Part shown: positions 8,090 through 16,607 of the stretch, one piece after another
Numbering within the stretch: position 1 is the first letter of the stretch
Layout: each line of letters begins with the position of its first letter
Source of the DNA: SIG701 sp045577175
GTDB taxonomy: Bacteria > Bacillota > Clostridia > Oscillospirales > CAG-272
NCBI GenBank assembly: GCA_045577175.1
Contig: JAZNHT010000027.1
Span: forward strand, 1-44,476
DNA: 44,476 bases
Reading direction: 5' to 3'
Notes under the pieces: generated by a model
What the model saw: only the letters and a program-made list of their open reading frames with translations
The model's database searches: none
What the model was told of the DNA's origin: nothing
Translations under genes and position numbers: made by a program

Positions 8090-8902
8090 ATGACGGAAGA
8101 AAAACGGATTCGACCGCATCGGCACATGAGCACGACGGCAATCCTTCTCATTATCACGGCAATCGCGGCGGCGGTGCTGATCGCCGTCGGCATCATCCTG
8201 CACACATCGGGCATCCGCTACATCCGCTACGAGGATGACGGCGGATTCATCAAATTTTTCGGGCGCGTGAACGCGGAAGGGCAGCCGAAAAGCGGCACGA
8301 TCGTGTACGAAAACGGCGTGCGCGGCACGATTGACACGGAAAACGGCGTGATCGAATACACGAACGGCGACACGTACAGGGGAACGCTTGCGAATCTGCA
8401 AAAGGACGGCACGGGGGTTTTGACGTTTGCAAACGGCGACAAATACACGGGCGCATTTGCCGAGGATACGGCGCACGGCACGGGTATTTACGAATACGCG
8501 AACGGCGACCGCTACGAGGGCGGATTTGAAAACGGAAGAAAGCACGGTACGGGCACGTACACGTGGGCGGACGGCAGTGTATACACGGGATCGTTCAAGG
8601 AGGACAAAAAGCACGGCGAAGGCGTATTCACGTGGGCAAACGGCGACCGCTACGAGGGCGAATACAAGGCGGATCTGAAAGAGGGTACGGGCACGTACAC
8701 GTTTGCAAACGGGGACGTGTACACGGGTGAATACCGATCGGACGTGCGCTCCGGCAAGGGTATCTACACGTGGGCAAACGGCGAGAAATACGAAGGCTCG
8801 TTCCGCGACAACGTGATGTGGGGCGAGGGCACGTATTCGTGGCCGTCGGGGCGTGTGTACACGGGATTTTTTGAAAACGGCGTAATCGTAAGAGTGGAGT
8901 GA
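8090..8902 (+). CDS. Membrane-anchored MORN-repeat protein
   Basis: The protein is 270 aa. It has a short basic N-terminus, one transmembrane segment (about 17-37) and then about eight MORN repeats recognisable by the recurring (K/R/V/T)Y(T/E/R)G core every ~23 residues, ending almost at the C-terminus. The start at 8090 is preceded by TTGGAGG. MORN repeats form an elongated beta sheet and in other proteins bind lipids or partners; the substrate here is unknown. It lies 31 bases after the upstream membrane protein, likely the last gene of the soj operon. The stop codon is inside the stem of the following terminator. Confidence 0.88.
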   Translation: MTEEKRIRPHRHMSTTAILLIITAIAAAVLIAVGIILHTSGIRYIRYEDDGGFIKFFGRVNAEGQPKSGTIVYENGVRGTIDTENGVIEYTNGDTYRGTLANLQKDGTGVLTFANGDKYTGAFAEDTAHGTGIYEYANGDRYEGGFENGRKHGTGTYTWADGSVYTGSFKEDKKHGEGVFTWANGDRYEGEYKADLKEGTGTYTFANGDVYTGEYRSDVRSGKGIYTWANGEKYEGSFRDNVMWGEGTYSWPSGRVYTGFFENGVIVRVE

Positions 8903-8926
8903 GCGGAGTCTCACTTCACTCTTTCT
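8891..8926 (+). terminator. Likely terminator of the soj-spo0J-MORN operon
   Basis: A 13-bp near-perfect stem (AGAGTGGAGTGAG / CTCACTTCACTCT) with a CGGAGT loop is followed by TTTCT. The TGA stop (8900-8902) is within the left arm. Confidence 0.65.
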
Positions 8927-8931
8927 AACTT

Positions 8932-9803
8932 CAGGGGGCGGATGCCCCCGTGTGCCCTTTTGAAGTAACTTTACGCAGGGATAAATGCAGGAGGGGCAAG
9001 GCGCGCCTCGGAAGGATGCGGGGCTCTGCCCCTGCGCCCCGCGAGAAGGACTTACGCGAAGTCCTTCTCGACTACCACGCATCAGAGAGAAGGGCGTACC
9101 CTTCTCTCCGATACCTCTTTTCCCCGATAGCGTTCTTTCAGCAGTAACTTTTTGCCAACATACCACTTTAGCCTCAGCTTTAGAGGAGAGTTAAAAACGA
9201 ACTGCAGTGCAAACAACGGATAAACGTTATTGTAAAAGAAGCGGCATACGCCGCTGGGTTTGTGCAAACATAGCAGGTATGAATCACGTGCGGATTGAAC
9301 GTACAGTTTCCGATCGGAAACGCGAGGTTTCCGTTTTTGCCGAAGGCAAAATTGTGTGCTTCTGCACACAAAGGAAATCCTCGACGCGAATGGCGGCGGC
9401 AGAGACGGGGTTCCCCGAAGCGATCGCAGAGAGCTTTGGGGGTTCTCGTTTGACGCCATTCGCAAGTATGCGGAGATGAAGTTGGGAGACGGGAGGACGT
9501 GGCGCAATCTTGCAAACTCTCCGTCAGCAGGGGTAGATGGGGTACAAAACGCAACAGTTTCGCTTCGGTGAAAGTGATATGTTAGGGTAAAGTTACAGCT
9601 AAACCCCGGGGAGGAGAGTTCCAAGAGAGGAGGGGTCTTTCCCCCTCCTCTCTTTGGTGCGGAGGTGGTGCAGGAGGGTAGCGAAGCGGCGGTGCGGTAG
9701 TGAATAACACCGCGGGGCGGTGTTAGAGCCGCACCGTGTCTGAGCCGCAGCGAGAAAACGCATTTTGCCCCTCCTGCGTGAGTTCTTCGCAAAGTAACTT
9801 TCC
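8932..9803. repeat. Intergenic structured element, copy C (MORN gene / thrS)
   Basis: One of the longest copies. It starts with a CGGGGGC-type hairpin and the GAAGTAACTTTACGC end block. The three-way-junction variant GATGCGGGG...GCATC and the inner hairpin GAGAGAAGGG follow. CATACCACTTT is near 9160 and its inverse near 9574. The core carries the extra module with ATCCTCGACGCGAATGGC. The right outer hairpin (AGGAGGG...CCCTCCTGC) holds the ~90-bp nested module also seen in copies B, G and M. It ends with GCAAAGTAACTTT just before the thrS promoter. Confidence 0.85.
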
Positions 9804-9812
9804 CAAAAACAG

Positions 9813-9841
9813 TTGACAAAAAACAAAATTTGCGCTATACT
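9813..9841 (+). promoter_or_regulatory. thrS promoter (sigma-A type)
   Basis: TTGACA (9813-9818), a 17-bp spacer and TATACT (9836-9841) stand directly upstream of the T-box leader. Transcription would start near 9848. Confidence 0.9.
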
Positions 9842-9847
9842 AAAGGA

Positions 9848-10048
9848 TAACGGAACACGTCCGTGCGAAAATACCGCCAGAGAGCTGTGCCGTCGGGTGC
9901 CCGACGCGGTGGAAGCACAGAGGAGAATTGCGCCCGGATACCGCCCGTGACGGCTTTGCCGTAACCGAATATCCCTGAATGAGTGAAAATTTCGGGTGGA
10001 ACCGTGCGCTTTGCGCACCCCGGACTGCGTCGGCAGTGCGGTTTTTTT
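9848..10048 (+). ncRNA. T-box riboswitch leader of thrS
   Basis: This leader senses uncharged tRNA and controls readthrough into thrS. The stem I AG-bulge segment CCAGAGAGCTGTG pairs its CTGTG with CACAG at 9916-9920, around a CGTCGGGTGCCCGACG hairpin. An ACC at 9940-9942 is a plausible threonine specifier codon. The T-box sequence GGGTGGAACCGTGCG is at 9994-10008. It is followed by hairpins GTGCGC/GCGCAC and ACTGC/GCAGT within an AACCG/CGGTT enclosure and a run of seven T residues. The specifier assignment is the least certain part. Confidence 0.9.
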
Positions 10049-10050
10049 AT
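10020..10050 (+). terminator. T-box-controlled terminator
   Basis: The ACTGC-GTCG-GCAGT hairpin and GCGG are followed by TTTTTTT at about 10042-10048. Base pairing of the T-box with uncharged tRNA would disrupt the extended stem and allow thrS transcription. Confidence 0.75.
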
Positions 10051-10098
10051 TTTCCGCCGCCGGGCAAAGAATTTTTAATTTAATAAAGGAGAAATCCC

Positions 10099-12039
10099 AT
10101 GCTCTACAATTTCGGAAGCGCAACACATCAGTCCGACTCCCCCGTTTCCATCTATGACGCAGCAGCCGCCGCAGGCATTATTTCCCGGGAAATTCTGGTC
10201 GCACGCGTAAACGGCGAGCTTCGTGACCTCACCTATATCCCCGACGGGGACTGCGAGGTGAAGCTCCTCACGTTCGACGATCCCGATGACGACGGCGCAC
10301 GCCGCACGTTTCGTCATACCGCGTCCCACATCCTCGCCGAGGCGGTCAAAAGACTGTACCCCGAGGCAAAGCTGACCATCGGTCCCGCCATCGATGACGG
10401 CTTCTACTACGATTTCGATTCCGATGTCGCCTTCACACCCGAAATCCTCAAGGAAATCGAGGGCGAGATGAAGAAAATCGTCCGCGAATCTAAGCGTCTG
10501 GAAAGATTCACGCTTCAGCGCGAGGAGGCAAAAAAGCTCATGGCGGAAAAGGGCGAGGACTACAAGCTCCTGCTCATCGACCGCGTGCCGGAGGGAGAGG
10601 AAATCTCGTTTTACCGTATGGGCGATTTTGTCGATCTGTGCGCAGGTCCGCACCTGTTCACGACCGCGATCGTCAAGGCGTTTAAGCTGACGCAGTGCAC
10701 CGGCGCGTACTGGGAAGGCAAATCCGAAAACAAGATGCTCCAGAGAATCTACGGCACCGCATTCCCGACGAAGGATGCCATGAACGAATTTTTGGCAAAG
10801 CAGGAGGAGGCACGCTCCCGCGACCACAACAAGCTCGGCCGCGAGCTGGAGCTGTTCACTACCGTGGACGCGATCGGTCAGGGCTTGCCGATCCTTTTGC
10901 CGAAGGGCGCGAGAATCATCCAGAGACTCCAGAGATGGATCGAGGACGAGGAGGAAAAGCGCGGCTACCTGATGACGAAGACGCCCTTGATGGCGAAGCG
11001 CGATCTTTACAAAATTTCCGGTCACTGGGATCACTACCGCGACGGTATGTTCATCCTCGGCGATCCCGACGATGAGACGAAGGAATGCTTCGCGCCCCGT
11101 CCGATGACGTGCCCGTTCCAGTATCAGGCGTATCTGACGAAAAAGCGCTCCTACCGCGAGCTGCCGCTCCGCTACGGCGAGACGTCCACGCTGTTCAGAA
11201 ACGAGGATTCGGGCGAGATGCACGGTCTTATACGTGTGCGCCAGTTCACGATTTCCGAGGGACACCTTGTCCTCCGTCCCGATCAGCTGGAGGAGGAGTT
11301 CAAGGGATGCCTGGAGCTTGCAAAATACGTCTTGGAGACGGTCGGTCTGCTTGAGGACTGCACGTTCCGCTTCTCCCAGTGGGATCCGAAGCGAACGGAC
11401 AAGTACGAGGGCACCGCGGAGCAGTGGGATGAGGCACAGGCAACCATGAAGCGCATCCTGGACAATCTCGGTCTGCACTATCAGATCGGAATTGACGAGG
11501 CGGCATTCTACGGTCCGAAGCTGGACATTCAGTGCAAGAACGTCTTCGGCAAGGAGGACACGATCGTTACGATTCAGATCGACATGCTCCTTGCGGCGAA
11601 GTTCGGCATGTACTACACGGACAGCGACAATACGCAAAAGCTGCCGTATATCATTCACCGCACGTCGCTCGGCTGCTACGAGCGCACGCTGGCGCTTCTG
11701 ACGGAGAAATACGGCGGCGCGTTCCCGCTGTGGCTCGCACCGACGCAGGCGGTTGTTCTGCCCTTGACGGACAGCGTAGCGGATTATGCGGCTGAGGTTA
11801 CGAAGAAATTGCAGGCGGCAGGTCTGCGCGTCGAACTTGACGACCGCAATGAGACGATCAAATACCGTATCCGCGAGGCACAGCTTGCGAAGACGCCGTA
11901 CATGCTCGTCATCGGTGAGCGTGAGGCGGCGGACGGCACTGTATCCGTGCGCGCACGCAAGGAAGAGGAATCCGGCGTGGTGAGCGTGGATGCGTTCCTT
12001 GCGAAGGCAGTGAAGGAAGTCGAGACAAAGGCGAGATAA
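10099..12039 (+). CDS. thrS: Threonyl-tRNA synthetase
   Basis: It charges tRNA-Thr with threonine in the cytosol. The protein is 646 aa with a TGS domain (about 1-62), an editing domain with H73, H77, C181 and H185 (HxxxH plus CxGPH), and a class II catalytic core. The expected zinc ligands are present as C338, H389 and H520, and the anticodon-binding domain completes the C-terminus. Motif 2 reads RPMTCPFQYQAY rather than the common MNCPGH form, so it belongs to a divergent ThrRS subgroup. AAAGGAG lies at the right distance before the ATG. The gene is controlled by the T-box leader. Confidence 0.97.
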   Translation: MLYNFGSATHQSDSPVSIYDAAAAAGIISREILVARVNGELRDLTYIPDGDCEVKLLTFDDPDDDGARRTFRHTASHILAEAVKRLYPEAKLTIGPAIDDGFYYDFDSDVAFTPEILKEIEGEMKKIVRESKRLERFTLQREEAKKLMAEKGEDYKLLLIDRVPEGEEISFYRMGDFVDLCAGPHLFTTAIVKAFKLTQCTGAYWEGKSENKMLQRIYGTAFPTKDAMNEFLAKQEEARSRDHNKLGRELELFTTVDAIGQGLPILLPKGARIIQRLQRWIEDEEEKRGYLMTKTPLMAKRDLYKISGHWDHYRDGMFILGDPDDETKECFAPRPMTCPFQYQAYLTKKRSYRELPLRYGETSTLFRNEDSGEMHGLIRVRQFTISEGHLVLRPDQLEEEFKGCLELAKYVLETVGLLEDCTFRFSQWDPKRTDKYEGTAEQWDEAQATMKRILDNLGLHYQIGIDEAAFYGPKLDIQCKNVFGKEDTIVTIQIDMLLAAKFGMYYTDSDNTQKLPYIIHRTSLGCYERTLALLTEKYGGAFPLWLAPTQAVVLPLTDSVADYAAEVTKKLQAAGLRVELDDRNETIKYRIREAQLAKTPYMLVIGEREAADGTVSVRARKEEESGVVSVDAFLAKAVKEVETKAR

Positions 12040-12043
12040 AAAT

Positions 12044-12076
12044 GGGGGAGGGGCGAAAGCCTCTCCTCTTTTTTAT
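12044..12076 (+). terminator. thrS terminator
   Basis: The hairpin GGAGGGGC-GAAA-GCCTCTCC, with one bulge or mismatch, is followed by TCTTTTTTATTTT four bases after the stop codon. Confidence 0.85.
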
Positions 12077-12097
12077 TTTGCCTTCGTTTGGAAAATA

Positions 12098-12674
12098 TGC
12101 AGGAGGCGTTTAACGCGGAACGCCTCCTGCACCACCGCAATCTTTTATGCAGGAGGTGCTTAGTGCGGAGCACCTCCTGCACCACCGCCACACCAAAGAG
12201 GGGCGGAAGTATCCGCCCCTCTTGGAACTCCCCACCTCTATACGCGCTTCTTCATCTGTAACTGCACGCCAACATACCACTTTAGCCTCAACTAACAGGG
12301 AGAGTCAAAAACGAACTTTCGTGCGTCCATAGTGGAAACGCTTTTGAAAAGACGCGCTCCCGCGCGGGCGAACAGAGAGATAATTGGGTGCGAATCGCAT
12401 ACAGATTTATACGTGCGATTTCCGATCGCAAGCAGTATGCGGAGATAAAGTTTTGATATGGGATAGCGTAGCGCAATTCTGCAAACTCTCCGTAGGAGAT
12501 GGCAGAAAGGAGATTCAAAACGCAGCGGTATCGCTTTAGTGAAAGTGGTACGTTGGCATACAATTTTCACTGCACCCCAGGGGTGGGGTTTCCAAAGGGG
12601 CGGGGATCTTTCTCCCCGCCCCTTTTGGTGTGGCGGTGGTAGTAGGAGGCGCTCCGCATTAAGCGCCTCCTACA
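12098..12674. repeat. Intergenic structured element, copy D1 (after thrS)
   Basis: The left end has two outer hairpins in tandem (GCAGGAGGCGTT/AACGCCTCCTGC, then GCAGGAGGTGCT/AGCACCTCCTGC), the CACCACC linker, and the inner hairpin AGAGGGGCGGA/TCCGCCCCTCT. CATACCACTTT is near 12273. The right end has AGTGGTACGTTG near 12544, an inner hairpin AAGGGGCGGGGA/TCCCCGCCCCTT and an outer hairpin GTAGGAGGCGCT/AGCGCCTCCTAC. Confidence 0.85.
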
Positions 12675-12694
12675 TCTCTCTCTGCGCGCCGCAT

Positions 12695-12808
12695 TCGCGC
12701 ACAAAAAATCACCTATACCATACGGTACAGGTGATTTTTTCCTTAATATTCGCGAAGGCTTTCTTCTTCGCCGTCCTTGTCGGATACCCCGATGGAGCCG
12801 AGCGTGAC
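12695..12808 (-). pseudogene. Displaced 3' end of jag with its terminator
   Basis: This 114-base stretch matches 16561-16673 almost base for base, with one inserted C and one C-to-T change. It includes the jag transcription terminator, the stop codon and about 21 codons of the jag C-terminus on the minus strand, and it keeps the same orientation. The match breaks abruptly after GAGCGTGAC. It cannot be expressed as a protein by itself. It sits between element copies D1 and D2. Confidence 0.9.
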
Positions 12809-13240
12809 TGGATTCTCCGCTTACGCGTCGTGCTTCGTCTCTGCAAACAAAGCATAAACGCTTTTGTTATACTTACGAATCTCGTGCAAGTTTGCACGTA
12901 CATTCTTCGTTTGTAAACAATACGCGGAGGTGACTAACGGAGGAGATTATACGTTGCGCGATCTTACAAACTCTCCGTAGGAGATAGCAGGAGGGAGATT
13001 CTAAACGCAACGGCTACGCTTCAGCGAAAGTGGTAGGTTGGGGTGGAGTTACAGCAAAACCACAGGGGTGGGGGATCCAAGGGGGCGGGGATCTTCTCCC
13101 CCCGCCCCCTTTGGCGCGGAGGTGGTGCAGGAGGGGCTGCGCGATTTGCCCCTCCTGCATAGGTGTGAGCTGCGCGATTTGCCCCTCCTGCATAGGTGTG
13201 AGCTGCGCGACTCGCTCCTCCTGCATAGGTGTGAGCTGCG
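12809..13240. repeat. Intergenic structured element, copy D2 (right half only, before spoIIE)
   Basis: The left half of the element is missing and replaced by the jag fragment. It begins with TCCGCTTACGCGTCGTGCTTCG, which also occurs inside copy E near 16208. Core and right half are present: CTCTCCGTAGGAGATAGCAG near 12973, AAAGTGGTAGGTTG near 13026, inner hairpin AGGGGGCGGGGA/CCCGCCCCCT and outer hairpin from about 13127. Confidence 0.8.
13136..13234. repeat. Three 33-bp tandem repeats at the right end of copy D2
   Basis: Three tandem units begin GCTGCGCGA and end CATAGGTGTGA. Each holds the right arm of an AGGAGG hairpin (CCCCTCCTGC or CTCCTCCTGC). The third unit carries three substitutions relative to the first two. 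This is an end-of-element amplification. Confidence 0.9.
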
Positions 13241-13472
13241 CGCCCACCAAGCGGACAGTCGGGGACGCCTGTGCCTACAGCTACTTTTGCGGTGGCGCGC
13301 CGCATCCGCGCAAAAACCGCTCGCCCTCCTTTTCCCTATTTCCGCGGCGTGCGCGCGGTATCGCACGGGAAATCCCCCCTCTCGCGCCTGCCGTTCTTCC
13401 TTCCCTATCCCCCCCAATTCCCCGACAGCGTGCGACTGCCGCAGTGCTGCTTTTTTCGCATTCCGATTTTGG

Positions 13473-13478
13473 TATACT
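13473..13478 (+). promoter_or_regulatory. Possible -10 of a spoIIE promoter
   Basis: TATACT preceded by TTTTGG lies 57 bases before the spoIIE start. No convincing -35 is visible, so the assignment is weak. The stretch 13241-13472 otherwise holds no recognisable feature. Confidence 0.3.
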
Positions 13479-13534
13479 TGTCTCACAAGGCACATATACA
13501 TCCCATTTCGGAACGAAAAAGAAAGGCAGTACGT

Positions 13535-15946
13535 ATGAACTCCGACAACAAAAGAAATCTCTCCCTCATCGAAAAGATTAAAAGCGCGATCGCCGCCGAT
13601 CTCACCGCCCGTCCGCTCGGACAGGCGGCGGCGATGGCTGTCGTCTCCGCCGCCGTTTCGGGTGCATCCTTCTTTTCGGTAGCGTATCCGTTCGGGCTCG
13701 CGCTCGTCTCGGCGGCATCAAACGTGCTCACCGCGGCGGCGGCAGTGATCGGTACCGTCATCGGCACGGTAGGCACGCGCGATTTTTTGGGGATCAGCCT
13801 GTCGGCAATCCTCCTCTTTGGCGCACGGCTTCTGATTGCGCTTATCCTCTCCGCACCGCAGAAGCCGTCGGACGAGCCGATCCCCGTCAAAAGAAAGGGC
13901 GAGCGGCTTCGCACCGCGCTCGCCTACGATTTTTCCCATTCGGGGGCGATCCGTCCGGCTTTGGCAGGGGCGTTTTCGATGGTGTCGGGCGCGATCTCCC
14001 TCTCGTTCAGAAGCGGATACACCGTCCCTGCCCTCGCAGGCGTGTTTTTCTCCGCGATCGTCACACCGATCGCGGCGGCGGCGTTTATGGCGATCCCGAA
14101 AAAACGGGGCACCGCAGAGAGGCAGGCAGGCGTGCTTCTGCTTTTATTTGCGGCGGCGCGATCGTTGCACACGTCCGCCGTCTTTCCGTTTGATGCGGGC
14201 GTGCTGTTTGCCTTCGCGGTGCCGATTGTGATCGCCTACCGAGAGGTCAGACGCGGCGGACAAGCCATCTCCGCGACCGCGGTCACGGCAGGGATGCTCC
14301 TCGGGCTTGCGCTCAATCCGTCATCCGCGCCCATCTACGGGGCGGCGGCGATTGCGGCAGGGCTTTGTATGCACGTCTCCGCTTCGGCGGCGGTGTGCGC
14401 CGCATGGCTCTCTGCAATGACAGTCGCCTACCTCGGCGGAGGGATCGCGTCAATCGCCGCCGTCATGCCCGAGATCACCTGTGCGTCGGCCATTCTCGTA
14501 CCGCTTGCGCATTTTTCCCTGATCCCGTACCAAAAAACGGAAGCAAAAGCTGCCCTCACCGCCGCCGCGGCAAACGAGGCGGCACAAATTGAAACGGCGA
14601 AGGCAGCAGCCGCCGTCGGGCACATGGAGGCACTGTCCGCAGCCTGCGGCGAGCTGTCGGGCGTATTCGGCGCGCTGTCGGGGCGGCTCAGGCGACCGAA
14701 CGTGCGCGAGCTGAAGGAAATCTGCGACCGATCGACCGCGGCGCGCTGTGAGACGTGTGAAAACCGCGTGCTCTGCTGGGAGAGAGAATACGCCACGACG
14801 TCGGACACGCTCTGCCGCATTACGGCGGCACTCCACAGAGACGGGCGCGTGTCGGCGGCGGTGATCCCTGCCCATCTTGCCGCGCGATGTCATCACATGG
14901 CGGATATTCTGAGTGAGGTGAACGAGAGCTGTGCGGCGCGTGCGGCGGAGGCGGCAAAAACGGACCGCACGGACGTCCTCGCCGACGATCTTTCTTCGTT
15001 TTCGCAGATTCTGACAGACGCGGCGGAGGGCGTGCGTGCGCAATTTCAAAGAGACGATCCTTTATCGAAAAAGCTCGCGCGGCATCTGGCGGCGCGCTCC
15101 TTTGAGGCGGAGCAGGTGACGGTCTACGGCGAAAGGCGGCGGCATATCGTGGCACGCGCGGTAAATCTCGCCTCGATGAAGATGGGGAACGAGGAAATCC
15201 GCGCGGTATTTGAGGAGCTTGTCGGTGGGGCTTTGACCGTGCCCGAATACGAAATCGACGGCACGGCGGTGACGGTGACGATGGACAGCCGTCCGCGCAT
15301 CCGGACGCAGTACGGCTCTGCGACACGGGCGGCAGGCGAGAAGCCGGACGGCACGGCGCGGCGGATCCCGAACGGGGACACGGCGGCTTCGTTTGAAACG
15401 CCGGACGGGCGGTATATTTCGATCATTTCGGACGGAATGGGCACGGGCGGCGAGGCGGCGATCACGTCAAGACTGTCGGTGACGTTTCTTACGAAGATTC
15501 TGAACGCGGGGGTATCGCTCAAAAACGCGCTTACGATGCTGAACAACTATCTCCGTGCGCGGAATATGGAGTGCTCGGCGGGGCTGGACGTGATGGAGCT
15601 GGATCTGTACGCGGAGGAAGCCAGATTTGTGAAAAGCGGGGCGGCGCCCTCGTTTGTGGTACGGGACGGGCGGCTGTTCCGCTTGGCATCGAAGACGGTG
15701 CCGATCGGGATTCTGCGCGCGCTGGACGCGGAGATGATTCGATTTACGGTGCTCCCGGGGGACACGGTTGTGATGCTCTCCGACGGGGTGATGTCGGGAT
15801 ACGAGGAGGCTTCGTGGCTTTGCGATCTGCTCGCGTCGCCGCACAGGATGGCGAAATCCCCAAAGGAGATTGCGGAGAGGATTGTCTCCGCCGCAGCGAC
15901 GGAGAGCCGTGATGACATTACGGCGGCGGTGATAAAGATACGGTGA
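13535..15946 (+). CDS. spoIIE: Stage II sporulation protein E, PP2C-type phosphatase
   Basis: In sporulating Firmicutes this membrane phosphatase dephosphorylates the anti-anti-sigma factor SpoIIAA in the forespore, releasing sigma F, and acts at the polar septum. The protein is 803 aa from the ATG at 13535 (AAAGGCAG upstream). About ten hydrophobic segments fill residues 20-320, followed by a central regulatory region with cysteines (CETCENRVLCW) and a C-terminal PP2C domain. Metal-binding motifs are seen at DGMGTG (633-638) and SDGVMSGYEE (D750). The family length and layout are normal. It shows that the organism is, or recently was, a spore former. It stands alone between two element copies and faces the jag operon. 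Confidence 0.95.
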   Translation: MNSDNKRNLSLIEKIKSAIAADLTARPLGQAAAMAVVSAAVSGASFFSVAYPFGLALVSAASNVLTAAAAVIGTVIGTVGTRDFLGISLSAILLFGARLLIALILSAPQKPSDEPIPVKRKGERLRTALAYDFSHSGAIRPALAGAFSMVSGAISLSFRSGYTVPALAGVFFSAIVTPIAAAAFMAIPKKRGTAERQAGVLLLLFAAARSLHTSAVFPFDAGVLFAFAVPIVIAYREVRRGGQAISATAVTAGMLLGLALNPSSAPIYGAAAIAAGLCMHVSASAAVCAAWLSAMTVAYLGGGIASIAAVMPEITCASAILVPLAHFSLIPYQKTEAKAALTAAAANEAAQIETAKAAAAVGHMEALSAACGELSGVFGALSGRLRRPNVRELKEICDRSTAARCETCENRVLCWEREYATTSDTLCRITAALHRDGRVSAAVIPAHLAARCHHMADILSEVNESCAARAAEAAKTDRTDVLADDLSSFSQILTDAAEGVRAQFQRDDPLSKKLARHLAARSFEAEQVTVYGERRRHIVARAVNLASMKMGNEEIRAVFEELVGGALTVPEYEIDGTAVTVTMDSRPRIRTQYGSATRAAGEKPDGTARRIPNGDTAASFETPDGRYISIISDGMGTGGEAAITSRLSVTFLTKILNAGVSLKNALTMLNNYLRARNMECSAGLDVMELDLYAEEARFVKSGAAPSFVVRDGRLFRLASKTVPIGILRALDAEMIRFTVLPGDTVVMLSDGVMSGYEEASWLCDLLASPHRMAKSPKEIAERIVSAAATESRDDITAAVIKIR

Positions 15947-15950
15947 GGGC

Positions 15951-16556
15951 GGGGGTGTCCCCCTGCACCCCCCTTTCCGGAAAGTAACATTTGCGCCAGC
16001 AGATTAGGAGGGGCGCATCGCGCAGCCCCTCCTAACACCACCTCCGCGCCAAAGAGGGGCGGAAGTATCCGCCCCTCTTGGAACTCCCCACCTCTATACG
16101 CGTTTCTTCAACTGTAATTGCACGCCAACATACCACTTTAGCCTCAGCTTTTGAGGAGAGTTAAAAACGATCTTTCGTGCTAACACAGCAAAAACGCGAG
16201 AGGAAAAGGATACTCCGCTTACGCGTCGTGCTTCGCCTCTGCAAACACAGCATAAACGCTTTTGTTATGGGTACGAATCTCGTGCAAGTTTGCACGTACA
16301 ATCTTCGATCGCAAGCAGTATGCGAAGATAAAAGTGCGATATGGGAGTACGTAGCGCAATTCTGCAAACTCTCCGTAGGAGATGGCAGAAGGGAGTCTAA
16401 AACGCTGCGACCACGCTTTAGTGAAAGTGGTATATTGGGGTGGAGTTACAACTGCACCCCAAGGGAGTGGGGTGCAGGGGAGAGGGAATGCCCCTCTCCC
16501 CTTGCCGCGGAGGTGGTGCAGGAGGAGCTGCGCGACTCGCTCCTCCTGCATAAAAT
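15951..16556. repeat. Intergenic structured element, copy E (spoIIE / jag, convergent genes)
   Basis: It begins with a GGGGG-TGT-CCCCC hairpin and the end block GGAAAGTAACATTTGCGCC. Outer hairpin TAGGAGGGGC/GCCCCTCCTA, inner hairpin AGAGGGGCGGA/TCCGCCCCTCT and CATACCACTTT near 16130 follow. The right half has AGTGGTATATTG near 16426, an inner hairpin GGGGAGAGGG/CCCCTCTCCCC and an outer hairpin at 16518-16549 (GCAGGAGGAGC/GCTCCTCCTGC). It lies between two converging transcription units. Confidence 0.85.
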
Positions 16557-16567
16557 TCACTCGCGCA

Positions 16568-16606
16568 CAAAAAATCACCTATACCATACGGTACAGGTGA
16601 TTTTTT
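16568..16606 (-). terminator. jag operon terminator
   Basis: The hairpin AATCACCT/AGGTGATT with inner TACC/GGTA pairs is flanked by A and T runs, so it could work in both directions. It starts one base after the jag stop codon. An almost identical copy is at about 12702-12741. Confidence 0.9.
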
Positions 16607-16607
16607 C

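Noticed and set aside
8985..9194. Recurring short peptides with GLCPCAPREGL and GVPFSPIPLFP in several spacers
   Set aside because: They are translations of the hairpin parts of the dispersed element, in different frames and without ribosome-binding sites.
13136..13234. Possible CRISPR array
   Set aside because: The three units are directly adjacent, with no spacers, and the repeated sequence is the end of a dispersed element.
12809..13240. A tRNA or other standard RNA gene in the long spacers
   Set aside because: No cloverleaf with a GTTCRANNC T-loop and matching acceptor stem could be seen; the hairpins belong to the elements.
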